From Thysanoteuthis rhombus (lineage: Eukaryota; Mollusca; Cephalopoda; Oegopsida; Thysanoteuthidae), in contig OY735215.1 of assembly GCA_963457665.1 (NCBI GenBank), positions 37,900,325 to 37,964,324 of the forward strand: a stretch of DNA of 64,000 nucleotides, written 5' to 3'. Under the pieces are notes generated by a model. The model made no database searches and was not told where the DNA came from. It saw nothing but the letters and a program-made list of their open reading frames with translations. Of the stretch, positions 31,140 through 45,112 are shown piece by piece. The position numbers and the translations under genes are program-made. Position 1 is the first letter of the stretch. Every line of letters starts with the position of its first letter.

Positions 31140-34100
31140 TGCTTCATCAAATGAAAAAAAAATGATATGGTCCATTATTCTCTTTTTTCTTATTCTCACT
31201 TTTTTTATTCGGTATTCCAAATGATATTCTTTCTCGTTCAATCTTCATTTTTCCCCCGCCGAAGAAGCGTGGAAGTAAAAAAAATCATAATTAAAAGTTT
31301 TCGAACGCGGGAGAGATTGATGGAGAAAGCTCACGGACGGTGAAACAGTTAGACGGGAATCTGACAGGAAAATAACTATTACTAGTATGGTGTAATAGTA
31401 GTTATTAACTCAGCTTAGTTACGTGCGAGAAACAGAATTCGATGAAACTGAAGTCCCTTCCCGATTCAGTTGTCAGAAACAGGTGGAATCCAGGCCACGG
31501 ATAAAACTGTCTGCATCATCGCCAAGGATTGGTAATGAATCAAGGCAAAAACCGGATATGATTAGAAGTGAAATGATATTTCTACATATCAAATTCTGAG
31601 TTTGATTGTATATATCGAGTGCATGATTTTCATAGAATATGTTTATAGGAATAAAGTAACGCTGATTGAATTGGCATTTTCTTCCCTCTTTATTTCCAAC
31701 TTCTCCAAATAAGATCTATGACATTGTTCACCGTTTCTTTCTAATTGGCTCGGAAATATTCATTGTTAAAAGGCTTCACAATAGATTGTCAATTTATTTG
31801 AATATTTAAATCTGTATGATTCCGATGATTGTTATGCCAGGTGTTCATGATCCAACTTTTCTTTTCATCTTATATACGATTCCTTATATTCATTCGCTTT
31901 TTGTTCCTTCCTCAACATCTTCTAATTCTGTGACACGTTTATTCCTTCCCCCTTTTATTCAGTCGTTCGTCCGCTCATTCTAGCTCTTACGTTCCTTTGA
32001 CGATACCATGTCCAATGGGCGGCCGGCTTTCCCCCGCCCCCACTTGAACAATAACCATTCCTGATCGACGAAGCCATTAAAGCATTTCGACTTGGTCAGA
32101 TCCCCCGTGATAATAGATGTCACGAGGTTGTTCGGTCACGTGGTATCCCAACGAACTTCCGTCGCATTTTTATCACCTCCCGATGTTGAAAAGCTCTTTA
32201 GAGAGATCAATGATAACAGAATTATGAACAAAAAAAAAGGTGGAAGATGTAAAGAAAGAATCAAACGTAGGAAATGTTTACATTGAACTCGTTGGAAACG
32301 CGAGCAGATTTCAAAACAAAGTCTCATCTATTGTTTCGGCCGGCTTTGTTATTCTCCACACTCGGAACACTATGTTATTCAGTTTAATAATAATAACTAC
32401 CTTTTATGCTGTCTTCCCTCTTGTTCTTAGTAATTTTCCTACTATCAACGTTATTACCAACGCTGTTGTCGTCAACTTTATTCCATTGTTTAATCTATCC
32501 AGCGTCAGTTTTTAAAAAGATAAGTCTCCGTGTGGGTAGGAGTGTGTGCAGTTCAAAAATGATTGGTAAGCGGAGACGTCAACACCAAGGCAACATGGAA
32601 CCGAATGAAAGAGAACTTGATTTGTCCTCGAGGATGAAATGGTTGTAAATGCCTATGGAAGCTGGTAGTTTCTGAACGAGCTGAGCTGATGATACTGGCT
32701 ACATGTTCGAGAAAGGCATACAGCTCTTAGTTCCCTTGAATGATTGACATAGCAAAACGTCACTTCTTCCATTTTCCTCTTTTTGTTCATATGCCGTACG
32801 AAGAAATGCTTGAAAATATACGATAACACTGTGACCCATAGGGTCAACGTTTGATAAAAATCAGCGCAATCTGATGTGACTTGAATGAATCTAGATTCAT
32901 ACACTTTTGCGAAAAAACATGGATTATTACTCTATAATTAGCGCTTAATTGTAATATCCCTCAATTATAGGATAATTATGGTATAGGTATAAATGGGATC
33001 ATATTCAGATCCCACATCCCTGCAATTATTATTAACGGAAAAATTCCCCCTTTTTTTCTTCTTCACACTAAAGCATTCTAAGGCTCCTTCAATTCCAGAC
33101 CTCTGACAACTATATACTTTTTCGACTACGCTGGGGTCATAAACAGATCTTTAGTATTATATAGATAAGGAAAAGGACTGTGCTCTCACAGTACCGATGT
33201 CTTACCTATTTTGAGTGTGAGCGTTAGCAGTTCTTGGTTGTGTTGCATTACGATGTTATCAAATTAATTCAGTAGTTCTCAGTCATTTTTTCTACGCAGT
33301 CTTTTCACGATATTTCAGAATGTCGTTCCCTATTCCAAGATTACGTGACTAAAATGGGCATTCTGAATAACTTGCATAAAAGTGAAATATCCTGTTAGTT
33401 TGAATCTGCCAACCATTGGTTGCAATCCAACCCCAGAACCGTATAATGTACTAAGGCATATATTCTCCCTCCTAGTTGAGAACCTGTGGGTTAGCCTAAT
33501 CGTACACTGTCAAGTCTTTAGAGGGCAATTTTTAATGGTACAAGTGCAGGCAAGGAAGAAAAAAACTTGCTGTAAAACTGGTAATCTAATCCTCTTACGC
33601 CACTGCTGGAACCCTAAGGAGAGATGATGTATCGAAAAAATTATCTCGTTTATTTTCTGTATTTGTCAAAAAAGACCCTCCTTTTAAAAACAGGAAACAA
33701 ACAATAAATATTCAGACAGGAATCTTCATTTCTGTTGTCTTAGTTACAATGTCCCAGTCTAACAGTTTCCCGACCTCGTAGAGTCATCTGAAATTCTGGG
33801 ATGAAACATTGCAATTACGTCATTGATTTTTCAGACTAGTATCTTTACACCGACGACGTATAATATCTCTAGAATATATTTGCCAAGGATGAAAAAACTA
33901 GTCTTAATAAAATGAGGGCTGTGACTGTTTCTGAGTTTCAGATGGTATTTATGGTTGTCTGATATCAGGTATACACTAATAATTCAGAAATGTCCTATCG
34001 TCATTTAGGAAAAAAAAGTGTTTTTCCGACACTTAAAATAATGATGGATCTGTGTGTTGTCAAATTGGTGGTGTTGTCTGCAACAATATAAAAATGATTT

Positions 34101-35090
34101 AATAGTAGGAAGAAAAAAATACAAATATTATATAAATGCCACTTATGAAACAAGATATCGGAACATATAGATATATTTGGTCAGAAGATGAAAGAAGAAA
34201 TTATGCGCTTGACTAGAACCAATGAAATAAAAAAACTGGTATTTCTCAAAACACGAATGGAAAAGGATTTATTGTGATGATAAATAATGTTTGAACACCT
34301 GAACTATTTTCCTGTCCAAAAGTACGAACATAAGTACGCTCACACATACACACACGTACATACACACATACACACAAGCTCACACATGCATACACATAAT
34401 AATGCAGAGTCATTCAAATGTCATGTATTAATTTTTTAACGAATTAGCTTTTCTTCTTTTTTATGAAAATGAACCCCTACCTTGCACAAATATGTAATAA
34501 GCACTTTGTCCGTACAGCCATCACCTTATCCCGGAGACCAACGTGCCAAACCCCTAAGTGCGATCGATGTTCATATTGATGAACGTAGACTAACGGATAC
34601 TTGTCTTTTCTCCATTAGTATACGCCAATTAGTGGCTGAAAATACCTGAGTGTTATACAATCTTAATTGTAAAGACAAGAGAAAAAGAAAAAGATACTGA
34701 TTATTTACGCCATTATAATAAGGATGAGCTGAATGAGGGTTATCTTTCGATCAACTTACTGGGGAATTCGAAAATGTTGACCAAATAATTGATGTGTTTT
34801 GCCTAGTAAATAACTTGATTGCAAATTGCCTCCTGTCTGATGTTACTTTAACTCAGAAATGTAACTAATAGTCTTAACTACGTCTTAGCGAGTCGAAATG
34901 GGTAGACGAATAGCCGGAAGCCCCATGTCAGAAACCTCAGGGCAGTTTTTGTGTACACTACACTACATTCACTTATTAGAAAATAAGAACGATTGATAAA
35001 ACGAATGAATAGTTTTGTCTTTTACCTCTACACAGACTGTATTATTGCTTATTCACACATTATTTATCGCATCATCATCATCATTTTCAT
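31140..35090. other. Unannotated DNA
   Basis: No frame above 91 codons with a recognisable domain. 32,090-32,320 is slightly GC-richer, with a CACGTG at 32,139 and a 64-codon frame, but no splice context. A weak CACACA/CATACA-rich patch lies at 34,340-34,398. Confidence 0.5.
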
Positions 35091-35099
35091 ATTTTTTTT

Positions 35100-35310
35100 A
35101 TCGTCCGTCATAAGATACGGCAGACCTCTATATTATGGAGCTAATACTTTCTTAAATGTACAAGTTCGTCTCTCCCTCGTGTATTTTGCCAGCCTCGATA
35201 ACGCGTGTGATGTTTCATTATCCATGTTGTGAGTCGTGATGTCCATCAGTTATCTGTAATTTTTGCAACATGACCAGCCCATTGCCATTTGAGTGTTTTA
35301 ATGGATTCTA
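35100..35310 (-). mobile_element. RTE-type LINE 3' end fragment
   Basis: Plus strand carries the reverse complement of the RTE 3' landmarks: GGAGCTAATACTTTCTTAAA, TTCGTCTCTCCC, ATGTTGTGAGTCGTGATGTC and ACCAGCCCATTGCCATTTGA. It lies head to head with the plus-strand RTE copy starting about 35,400. Confidence 0.7.
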
Positions 35311-35399
35311 TATCTCGGATTCCTGTTTTTTCTCCTGATATATTGTACTATGGTTATGTGTGTACATGTTGATGAAAGTGAATTCGAAACTTGGTAGGT

Positions 35400-37480
35400 A
35401 ATATACATCATGTCTAAATCAAGACGTATGTTCATTGGGTATTGTCGGTGGAATTTGTATATGTTTACTCTAGTCTATCTAGAAACTGGAAACGAAAAAG
35501 ACTTCAACCTTGCAAACAAAAACAACGCAGTGAAAGATACAAAAGCTCTAGATCAAGTCAATGTAGTAAGTAACCACAGAATGGTGAGGTGTAACATTTC
35601 AACTTAGGAGAGAATACATGAAAGTGTTATGCACCAAACAGCAACCACTTGACCTGCAAAAAAAAAAACTCAAGCAATCTTTTGAGCCCGAACTAAAAAA
35701 CAGATATGAACCTCTCACTGTACCGGAAGAGAGCAACAGCAGCAGCAGCAGCCGCAATAGACGTTACATCAAAATAACAAAACCTCTGCTTGAAGACGTC
35801 AATATGTTTAAGTCTCCGAACAAACAAATCATCAATAAACTCTAAGAGACAAGGAATGCAGATATCTGAAAGAGCCGACAATAATGGAAAAAAAATGTAG
35901 CAACAGAGGAAAATAGACAGAAGATACGGGGGGGATCTAGACAACAAATACTGCATTAAGTACAGGAAACTGACTAATAACTAACGTATTTGAATAGAAT
36001 TAAGACACAACGACGTACAGAGATCGAATTACCGAACGAGCTCAATGATTCTACAAGATCCTCTATCGCCCCGAATAGCGGCCTTGAAAGAAATACCATG
36101 TACCAGAAACGAGCTATCCGTTTGAAGACTTCTAAGAAGTTACCCCGTGAGAAGTGGAGCCAGAAATCTGACATTTCAAGGAAGGGAAATCATCTGGACC
36201 GTATAAAATCACCATCAACCTACTCAGAAAGCTGGTAAAAGCATTGCTAGCCCAACTATTTCACGAATGTCTCAAATAGACTAAAGTCACAGTACATTAT
36301 AACGTCACAATCTTCATGCAACTATTTAAAAAAGGGAAAAAAGATCCAGGTAACTACGAACCAATTAACCTACTCAATGAAATAACAATTTACAAAAGTG
36401 TTTACCAATCGAATAACCAGACCACTATGTGTTAACGAACCACAAGAACCGGCTGACCCCAGAAAGCAGCAAAATACAGAACGCTACCCACAGTGCCATG
36501 TGTTGACTTCAGCAGGGCGTTCCAATCTGTTTGAACCCCGAAGTCATCAATAAAATCACATAAAGTGGCCATTCTATGTCAGAATTTAGCAACATATCTA
36601 CCAACTATGTGACATCTTTATAAGCTGTAAAGCTTCAGGCTCAAAAGAGGTGTGAGAAAAGGCGACATCAGCTCATACCTACTCTTCAAAGTTTGCCCCA
36701 GAATGATGTTTGGAAATTTAGACTGGGCAGTTAAATCAGACGTAACCTAGGGTTAGCAGACAACATCGTACTCTCTGCCGAAAACCTTCACGAATTCCTG
36801 ATAATTTACACAAACTGAATAAAAAAAATGAACTTCTTCGGAACCAATATCATGTACAGGAAATATGTTGGGATCAACGATCAAAAATCGGAAATGCAGT
36901 GCAACAGGAGTTAGACCACGACATTATTTGGGAGAGACAGTGTCCATAATTTATTCAAATGAAGAAGAAATCAAACAATGAATCATCGTTGGTTAACCAG
37001 TGTTCGATAGAGGTAGCTCAACATTCAAGTACAAAAAAATGTCATTAGTTTTCAAAAGAAGTGTCAACAACCAGTGCACCCACCTGATAGACACTGATGA
37101 AGGAGACACATGGAACCCGACTGAAAGACAAACTGAAAATAAGAACTATGCAACGTTCCCAATGGCAAATCATGCTCAACATTACATGGAGATCATAAAA
37201 CAGCACAGTGTATCAAAGAAACAAAAACAGGAGTCAGAAATATAATAAAATCTATTACAGAACTCGCATGGCAATGAATGTGCAACTTAACGACTTATAA
37301 CGAGGATCTCAAAGATCAGATGCAAAATTTAAGCCGGGAAAATATGATGGTGTACCATTTTAGATTTGTTTAGGATATATTGGTGCTGTGATTCTTGATT
37401 GGCACCCATGATTGAGAGGTCAGGCGGATCTTGGGAAAGGTCTGTTCCCAGAGACGGGCGTTAAAAAGCAGATGATGATA
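35400..37480 (+). pseudogene. RTE-type LINE, decayed, from endonuclease C-terminus to 3' end
   Basis: The most complete RTE copy in the window, read with many frameshifts and stops. In order: SNHRMVRCNIS (35,410-35,607 frame), matching the SDHR box that closes the AP endonuclease; KKKLKQSFEPELKNRYEPL in the linker (35,618-35,845); then RT pieces GKSSGPYKI, LLAQLFHECL, LFKKGKKDPGNYEPINLLN and VDFSRAFQSV; then the ETHGT.LKD..KIRTMQR region; and the 3' end LGKGLFPETGVKKQMMI with a GATGATGAT tail at about 37,470. Nothing is functional, but the domain order is that of a nearly complete element lacking its 5' part. Confidence 0.75.
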
Positions 37481-37499
37481 AGTATCTATACCTCGAATA

Positions 37500-39410
37500 G
37501 TGTGGTTAGTAAGTTCAATTCTTCAAGGTCTTATTATGATTCAACGTGTTTTTGTTTCTTTTCAGGCGTATACTTAGTTACCTCAAGCTTTGCAACGATG
37601 CCATAATCATACAACATCAACACTATTCTATTCAAGGTATTTATGTAATAAGGACAAGACAAATGCTTGCATCTGTGTATAAGTCTCGGAGACTTATAAA
37701 TAGCTGCGCCCTGGAGTTTAAAAGTTTTTCTATAAGAGTAATTGCAGCCTGAGTTGAAAATAAGAAAGCTGAGCCGGAATTAAAGGTTCATTTAGGATTC
37801 AAATTACTTTCTCCGACCATACTGGAAAAAGGGACATCTCTTTATGCAACACTACTGTTGCCATAATTGGTATCTTTTGTTTTTTTGTTGTTTTTTTTTT
37901 TTAAATAATTTATTTTAAACAGAAACATTGGAAGGTACACTAGTGCAGAGATTAGAAGCTAAAAAAATGGGATCGTTGGACCCAGTTCAAACACTGATAA
38001 AGAAAAATTTGAATTCTTTTCCCAATATATATCATATGCTTTCGATTCATTAGAACTTTTTCACTTGTAAAAATATCAGTTTTGAAGGATTTCATGGGTT
38101 GGTCTATTTGCAATGTAACTCTGATGCTGAACTGGACCCTTACTTTCAGATCATCGTAGGAAATCGACAAATGTGAATTTTTCTTTCCCTGATTACTTAT
38201 GTCTACCAGTTTTTTCAAGGAATCTGACACTAACAAGGCAATCGAAATGGTATCTTTTTGAGAAAAAAAAGTAACCTTTTCTCTAACTCTAAAACTACCC
38301 AAATACGACAAAATACACGGACACTATCTCAATTAGAGGGTCTGCTTTGATGTTATAATTTACAAGCACCAAAAGTGAGCACAGGAATTTTCATGAGAAA
38401 GAAATTGATTTTGAACATTAGAAAGGTTGACACGGAACTGTGTTCAGCTACTCGGGATGGAGTGATGGTCCATCAGCTGGCCAAATAGCACACCCCTCCG
38501 CTTGGGAGGGCGTGCAAGGCCGACTCAATTTGATATTTCAGAATTCTAACAAATATAATTTGTTTCGTTGTTTTATAATATCTTTTTTTTATGTTGGATA
38601 TCATGGCCAGCATATGAGAAGGGTGCATATTTGTATTTAACAAAAGATAGCTTACAGGGAATCATATTTGATTGAAACAATGAACGTCTGTTTGATTTTT
38701 TTAGGTTTTATGATCATTCACGTTGCCCTGAGAACTACATAAATTGAATTTACTGTTTTGCATTTTTCAAATTCCTCCCTAAGTGGGTTTAAGTGGGGGT
38801 TCAATTCTCGATGGGAGTTCATGCTAAATTGATTACTTGGTTTATGTGCAGCAGAATCCCGCTTGGTTTTTGAGGATTCAAACTTTTTTCAAGCGAATAC
38901 TGCCTGAACAAACGGCAAAAGAAATCACTTACACATTAATCACCACTTTTCACATTTGATTTTTAATTGATCATCAACTCGACATGCTTCCAAGAGACAC
39001 GTGAAGGTTTCTAATGACCAAGTTTCCATATTTTTGAAAGTGCCCGCCCGATTAGATGCTATTAGATAGAGTAGTCAGTCCCATACGTTAAACAACAGAA
39101 ATAGCAAGGATGGAAGAAGTGTGATGTTATTGAAAAGTATAACATTAATAGACAAGACGTCATTAAATGGAGTGATGCATTAACAGAAAAAAAATCTATT
39201 CACATCATTTTTTTTTACCTGTAGCTAATTAGGTTATAACATAAGATTGAAGATAACACTAGAAGAATATTTCATATTGCTATATTTCACTAATGTGAAA
39301 AATAATTGAATAATAAAAAAATACCTAGTCTTCCTCCTCCTCCTTCTGCCACTACAACCACAAATGGTGGACGCTCCATTGAACTAATGGTTCCTGTTTG
39401 AAAATAAATT
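37500..39410. other. Unannotated DNA
   Basis: Short frames only. A small GC-rich inverted word (CCCCTCC, GCTT, GGGAGGG) occurs at 38,492-38,510. Nothing else recognised. Confidence 0.5.
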
Positions 39411-39414
39411 TCAT

Positions 39415-39416
<2 letters not shown>

Positions 39417-39470
<54 letters not shown>
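39417..39470. repeat. (TA)n microsatellite
   Basis: About 26 TA units. Confidence 0.95.
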
Positions 39471-39471
<1 letters not shown>

Positions 39472-39821
39472 CCATATGTATTCAATTATATGAAACCTAT
39501 TTTGGTCAAAACTGTATTATGTTGAAGCTAAAGACGCTCCTTTCAGTTGAAATGTCAATCCATTCAGATGAAATGATCTTTAATTAAAATAAACTGAATC
39601 ATGATTTTCTTTTTTGTATTAATTTAAATAATTATGAAAATCTAGTTGAATATTTTCATTGCAAAAGTTGACATTTTTTCTGCTTATTAATGAGAGAAAT
39701 ATTAATTTCACATTTCAACTTACCAGGGTTTGCTGGAATAATGTGATCAGTTCATATTCATATATCTATATATGTAGATTAACTTAATATTTTTGTGGCT
39801 ACAAGAATATGTAATGTCCAG

Positions 39822-40003
39822 TTCTGGAGGTTCCAACCCAGCAGCAGCATCTCCCCATTACACTTGGCGGAGAAGATACACGTACGTATCACTGGGTGCA
39901 GAGATTGATCAATTCTCGAGGTTCCGACCCTGCTGCAGCACCTCCCCATTACATTTAGCAGAAGAGATATGCTTGCATATCATTGGGCGCAGAGACTGAT
40001 TAA
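39822..40003 (+). repeat. 91-bp tandem duplication
   Basis: Two units, 39,822-39,912 and 39,913-40,003, each 91 bp with no length difference. Conserved words include AGGTTCC.ACCC, GCAGCA, CTCCCCATTACA and TGGG.GCAGAGA. They differ by about one base in six. Each unit can form a short stem between GAGGT and ACCTC (or GGAG and CTCC) around its start. Confidence 0.85.
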
Positions 40004-40659
40004 GGTCGTCACCCACACGTACGTGGTTCCCTACATTAAACTCGACGTTTCATAATATCCAACCCTCGTTGGAAGATCATCGCAGAGTCCTTCAGCGTAC
40101 ACGATCAAATTTATTTGTTGTTCGAGTACGACAATGCTAAACTTAACAAAATCAGCGACAAATGCTCCAACAATTTTGAGTGTATGTGTTCGTGAGTATG
40201 TGTGCATGTAATCCAGAATTATCCAGGCATTTCTTATTGATTTGAAAAAAATGTTCCAGATAATGGCATCTGACCCCCTTGAAAGACTTTGCACGCTCAT
40301 TGCAACGTCCCTTTCACGAAATAGTTTATAAGGACTCCTTTCAGGATCACCATATGCTGATTCCTCATATTTTCCTTAATCTCGTCCAGGGTCTTAAGTC
40401 TCCGATCTTTTGAATCTGGTAGGTTTAAGGTAAGCTGAGGTAGGCCTCTGACAGACCTGGAGGTTTGCATTGATCTACTCCCCTAACATACTTTAAAAGA
40501 TATGAATAACAGATAGATTGGTCAACTCATTCAGCCCATTTGAATGCGACGATCACACCGTACACAACCTCACTCAGTTGCCTTACTGCCGTCTAACCTC
40601 ACGAGAATGTTTGCTAACGTATGCGCGGTAAGGTGCTCTCTGATTGGTTGTCAATTACA

Positions 40660-41500
40660 TCAGGTCTATGCAAACAGTTCTCTAAATATTCAAACATATA
40701 TATATAGTCTAAAAAGCTTTACAGCTTTAAACACTTTAGAACAAATCTCTTCAGTGTTTTTCAAGTTTTACATATACTTTGTTATTATAGTGCTATCTGT
40801 AAACTTTCTTTTATGGGGATCATCATTTTCTTACCATGCAACTACTTCGACGCTTTTGAAAACAAAACTGTTACATCAACATGGACCCAGCAGTGTTCAT
40901 CAAACATTTCCTCTCTTTCAGTAATAATTTTAATATATAACTCATGACATGCATGTAGTTTTGTCAATTTATCAAGGGTATTATATAAATGTATTCTATA
41001 TGTATGTTATTTCATACTACGGTCCATTTAATTTTTTTTTATAGAGGTTTTACTCACTTAGGTTATCATAAAAGACGTATTTAACGATGAGGGATCAGTA
41101 AGTATAACAACAGACGTTACTCACTGATGGTGTCACTTCTATTGAATATTTTCCCATATGAATATTTAATCCATATTGAATCCATGGTGTCGGTTTTAAT
41201 CTTAGATTGCAAGCGAACCTAATTATATCATCTTTTAGAATAATAATTACGTAGAAACGGTACTTTGTGCTGATTTTCTGCTTACATTTTCGACTGATAA
41301 ATTTGAAAAATCCTCCCTTACAAACCTTGGAGTTAAATTTTTCCAAGTCTTATACTATCCCACTTCAGTCAATGTATTTTTCTTTCAAGTTATCAAATAA
41401 ATTATTGTTATATACACGATTAAAACAAAACCAGACAACTTTCTCACCAGTAGTATCACCTTAATTGGTTATACCATTGATTTGCGACTTGGTATTCAAT
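40660..41500 (+). repeat. Dispersed repeat family A, copy 2
   Basis: Longest copy of family A. It matches copy 1 through CAGTGTTCATCAAACA and CGATGAGGGATCAGTAAGTA, and copy 3 further on through TTACTTCTATTGA-type words, TATTAAATAAA-like AT blocks and ACAAAACCA.AC.ACTTTCT. No conserved frame; class unknown. Confidence 0.65.
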
Positions 41501-41544
41501 GTTCGATAAGTACATATAAGTGAGCCAAATGGACCGGAGCCAAG

Positions 41545-41550
<6 letters not shown>

Positions 41551-41618
<68 letters not shown>
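41551..41618. repeat. (AT)n microsatellite
   Basis: About 33 AT units. Confidence 0.95.
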
Positions 41619-41620
<2 letters not shown>

Positions 41621-41814
41621 AGAATCAGGAATGGAAACATGGTATAATATAATATCCGATGTGAGATGGGTTTCTTTCATAAAACGCTCGATACTTTCAA
41701 TGTTGAACATTATATTGATTGAGAGTAGAGCTTAAAATATAATGTAGTAAGGATTTGCTACAAAACACGTCTATTGGATAAACATACTTGAGTAGCAAAT
41801 TCTTACTCCATTAT

Positions 41815-41819
41815 CTCTT

Positions 41820-41867
<48 letters not shown>
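41815..41867. repeat. (CT)n(TA)n microsatellite
   Basis: CT run of about 13 units, then a TA run of 12. Confidence 0.95.
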
Positions 41868-41938
41868 GTTTCCATTCTTGAAAATATCATGGGAATCCAG
41901 AAATCTTTCGTCATTAATGTACTATACGTAAATGTCTA

Positions 41939-41979
41939 CACACACACACACACACACTCACGCATATATATATATATAT
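41939..41979. repeat. (AC)n(AT)n microsatellite
   Basis: About nine AC units, a TCACGC break, then eight AT units. Confidence 0.9.
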
Positions 41980-41999
41980 GTATGTCTGAGTGTTTACAG

Positions 42000-43010
42000 T
42001 GAATTTCAGTTTTTAATGGACGCAGGTGCTGTTTCAAGACAACTTCTATTTTGTTGACTGCAGTAAAGCTAAATTTAATAGAATTACAATACGACTCCCA
42101 CCTTCTCTCGCACATTGAAATCACGTGATTAAGCATTGCATATAGTTATTTCTGTTTCTCTCTCCTTGAAATGTCCTCAGGCACCTAACACCTCCGGCTC
42201 TGTCGTACCGTTGAATTATATTGCTTTGTTCTAAAATATCACTTTTTTTTTTAGGTTTTGTTTGATTTTTCGAAATTACAGCTTCTTTCTCACCTTCCGA
42301 GAAATCATTCGGAAATTCCACTATTATTCTCTTTGTTTTTCTCAGAACGAATAATTTTGGTCACAATTAAATTCCTGAGACAGTAATTCTGTTAAACCCC
42401 ATATATTACCAGGCGAAATTGCATTTAATTTTGTTATGGAACATTTTTCCAGATTTTACCCCCATTGTATTTCAGCACAGCTGGATATTTCATTCACAAA
42501 GGATTTGTACTGAGCAACAAACCCTCGGTTTTACAAGATCATTTCAGTATGGATTCCCTTCTTTATATAAATTTAATTGACCTAAGCCAAGCCCACCAAA
42601 AGAATTATTTTGTATATATTGTTAAGATCAATATCAACAGACATTGTCTAGCCTAATATAAAGATATTAACTTATATAAAATAACATACGACATGTTTGA
42701 CAAAAGCTATGAATCAAAATCCTAGTTGATGGGGAGGTGGAGTTTAATCAATATTGCTCAAAAGCTTTGTTGATATAGCCTTATTGTTTTGTACATCCCC
42801 AGAGCGGTCACATTGTAGACTACTGATGACCCCAACGAGAAAGATTCACACGCATAGTAACTTAATATCAGTTTTTTTGTGAAACGGACAAACAAAAAAA
42901 ACTCCGAAGAAAATAACTTAACTTACATTAACAGATATCAACACATATGGGGAAATTAGAGACTGAAATGAAATATTTTTTTTCTTATGTATTAAAACTA
43001 TAAAGCTTTT
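42000..43010. other. Unannotated DNA
   Basis: No supported feature. Confidence 0.5.
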
Positions 43011-43014
43011 TTTG

Positions 43015-43017
<3 letters not shown>

Positions 43018-43065
<48 letters not shown>
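43018..43065. repeat. (AT)n microsatellite
   Basis: About 23 AT units. Confidence 0.95.
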
Positions 43066-43067
<2 letters not shown>

Positions 43068-43439
43068 AGCGCTTTTGAAGTCATTCTAATCACCTTGTCC
43101 CTCCTTTTGTTAATTTCACCCTTCCTGTTTTTTTTATTATGAGTACAGGCGATTTGCCAGTCTAATCAGCAAGACGTGCGCATTTAGACTCTCCCATTTT
43201 TCGATAGCCTTCACTAGCCTCTCGATGTCATTTCTCTTTTTTCTGATCTCATTAGTTGTTTGGCAATTTCTGCTCTTTTGGTTCCGTTTTTTTTAGTTTT
43301 TCTTTATTATTGTATTACTCCTCTTCTTAATTAGTTCCCATTGAATATTTCTTTGTGCTATTGTTTTCATTTGTTTCGCCTATCATTTTTGCGATTTTTT
43401 AAAATGTCTGTCAGATTTTTTCCTCTTCAGGTCCATACT

Positions 43440-43700
43440 ACTTTCAGTATTCCACAAGGCATGAAATACCAAATCAGAATCACACAAATGGCAATGGAAA
43501 TGTCAATTCAAAGATTAACTCTTAGAGATGGTAGAAGATCAACATGGATCCTAAAGTATCGTACAAGTAATTGGGCAATGAAAATGGAAACTGATTGGGA
43601 ATATAGCTAGGAGAAAGAACAACAGAGGTAGCAAAAAGCTACCCAATTGGCGCTCGTTGGGTTCTGAAGGCAGTTAACCAAACTCAAAATGGAGTGATGA
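43440..43700 (+). pseudogene. RTE-like LINE fragment of a different subfamily
   Basis: The plus-strand frame at 43,341-43,610 contains QMAMEMSIQRLTLRDGRRST, which resembles the (Q)RAMERSMLGISLRDRKR-type box in the C-terminal part of RTE proteins, followed by a weak equivalent of the KLKWQWAGH segment. It diverges clearly from the other RTE copies here, which read QR...RIMLNL.WRDRKT. Short and weak. Confidence 0.4.
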
Positions 43701-43909
43701 GTTTTACTTGCGGGATCTTGCACAGATTAGCACAAGGTAAAGTGAACTTATCACGGCTAATGCTTCATGTATACATTGATATCAGAAAATTACGCTTATA
43801 CGTGAGTCTAAACTTACATTGGTCAATATGTTTAAAAGATTGTGCTCCATTGTATACTATTGTTCATTTGGACACATCTTTATATGTACATATATATGCA
43901 TCACATGAG

Positions 43910-43913
<4 letters not shown>

Positions 43914-43965
<52 letters not shown>

Positions 43966-43978
43966 CATATACATATAT
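43914..43978. repeat. (AT)n(ACATAT)n microsatellite
   Basis: An AT run then four ACATAT units. Confidence 0.9.
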
Positions 43979-44159
43979 AAACATAGTAGGTTTATGAATA
44001 TATTTGCATCACATAAGATTATACATGTATATATATCTATTTTTTAAACATGTTCGCATCACATATGATTATATATATATATACATACATTTATCTCTCT
44101 TTCTACACACACACACATATACATATATATGTTCATAGATATGTTTGCATCACATCAAA

Positions 44160-44428
<269 letters not shown>

Positions 44429-44459
44429 CGACAACTATGACGCAGGTGCAGCTTTAAAT

Positions 44460-45112
44460 GAATATTACCGACATTAAGTGCATCCAAAATTTTAATTCAA
44501 ACAAATCTATTCTTCCACTTTTCTCTTTTACTTCTTTAAACACAAAAGGCAAGCACAAATACACCAGCAAACAATTCTATGATATTTTTTCCCGAATCGA
44601 TCACCGCATCCAGATAATTGGAATCTTACTGGCAAATGCGTACTTTAAGGAAGTCCAAGTTCGATTGAGTAAACAAGCGTTTGCTCATTTTCAATATATC
44701 AGTTGCCAATTTATCCATATATTACGGTCTTAATCATGAAATGTTCCCTACACATCACTGCAAAGGATGCTAAAACTGAAAGATTGACTGATGCTTTTGC
44801 TTTTTACACACATTCAATGTAAATAAAGGTATGATTCGTTATCATTGATTGGGTTTCGAGCTCTTAACAGCAATTGTGTCTCCCTAAGTAGTTGAAAAAT
44901 ATTTAAATACGATTTCAATTAGTGAACACTAAACTTTTCAGGATTTTGTAGAGATGGCATGTTATCATCTGATGATTGTTGGAAAATATATTAGCGCTTC
45001 AAATGGGTCATGTTCGATTAAATATTCACTGTTTTCTGTTGTTTTTATCATTCTCCACCTGACTATTCTAGAATGCAAACTCCATAACTTGATACATTGT
45101 CCTTGGTATGGT
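44460..45112. other. Unannotated DNA
   Basis: A 91-codon plus frame at 44,458-44,733 shows no recognisable domain. Nothing else supported. Confidence 0.5.

Noticed and set aside
37566-37636. Possible 71-bp plus-strand exon (TTTCTTTTCAG ... AAG/GTATTT)
   Set aside because: Splice-like words occur by chance in T-rich DNA; more than one frame is open and the peptide has no support.
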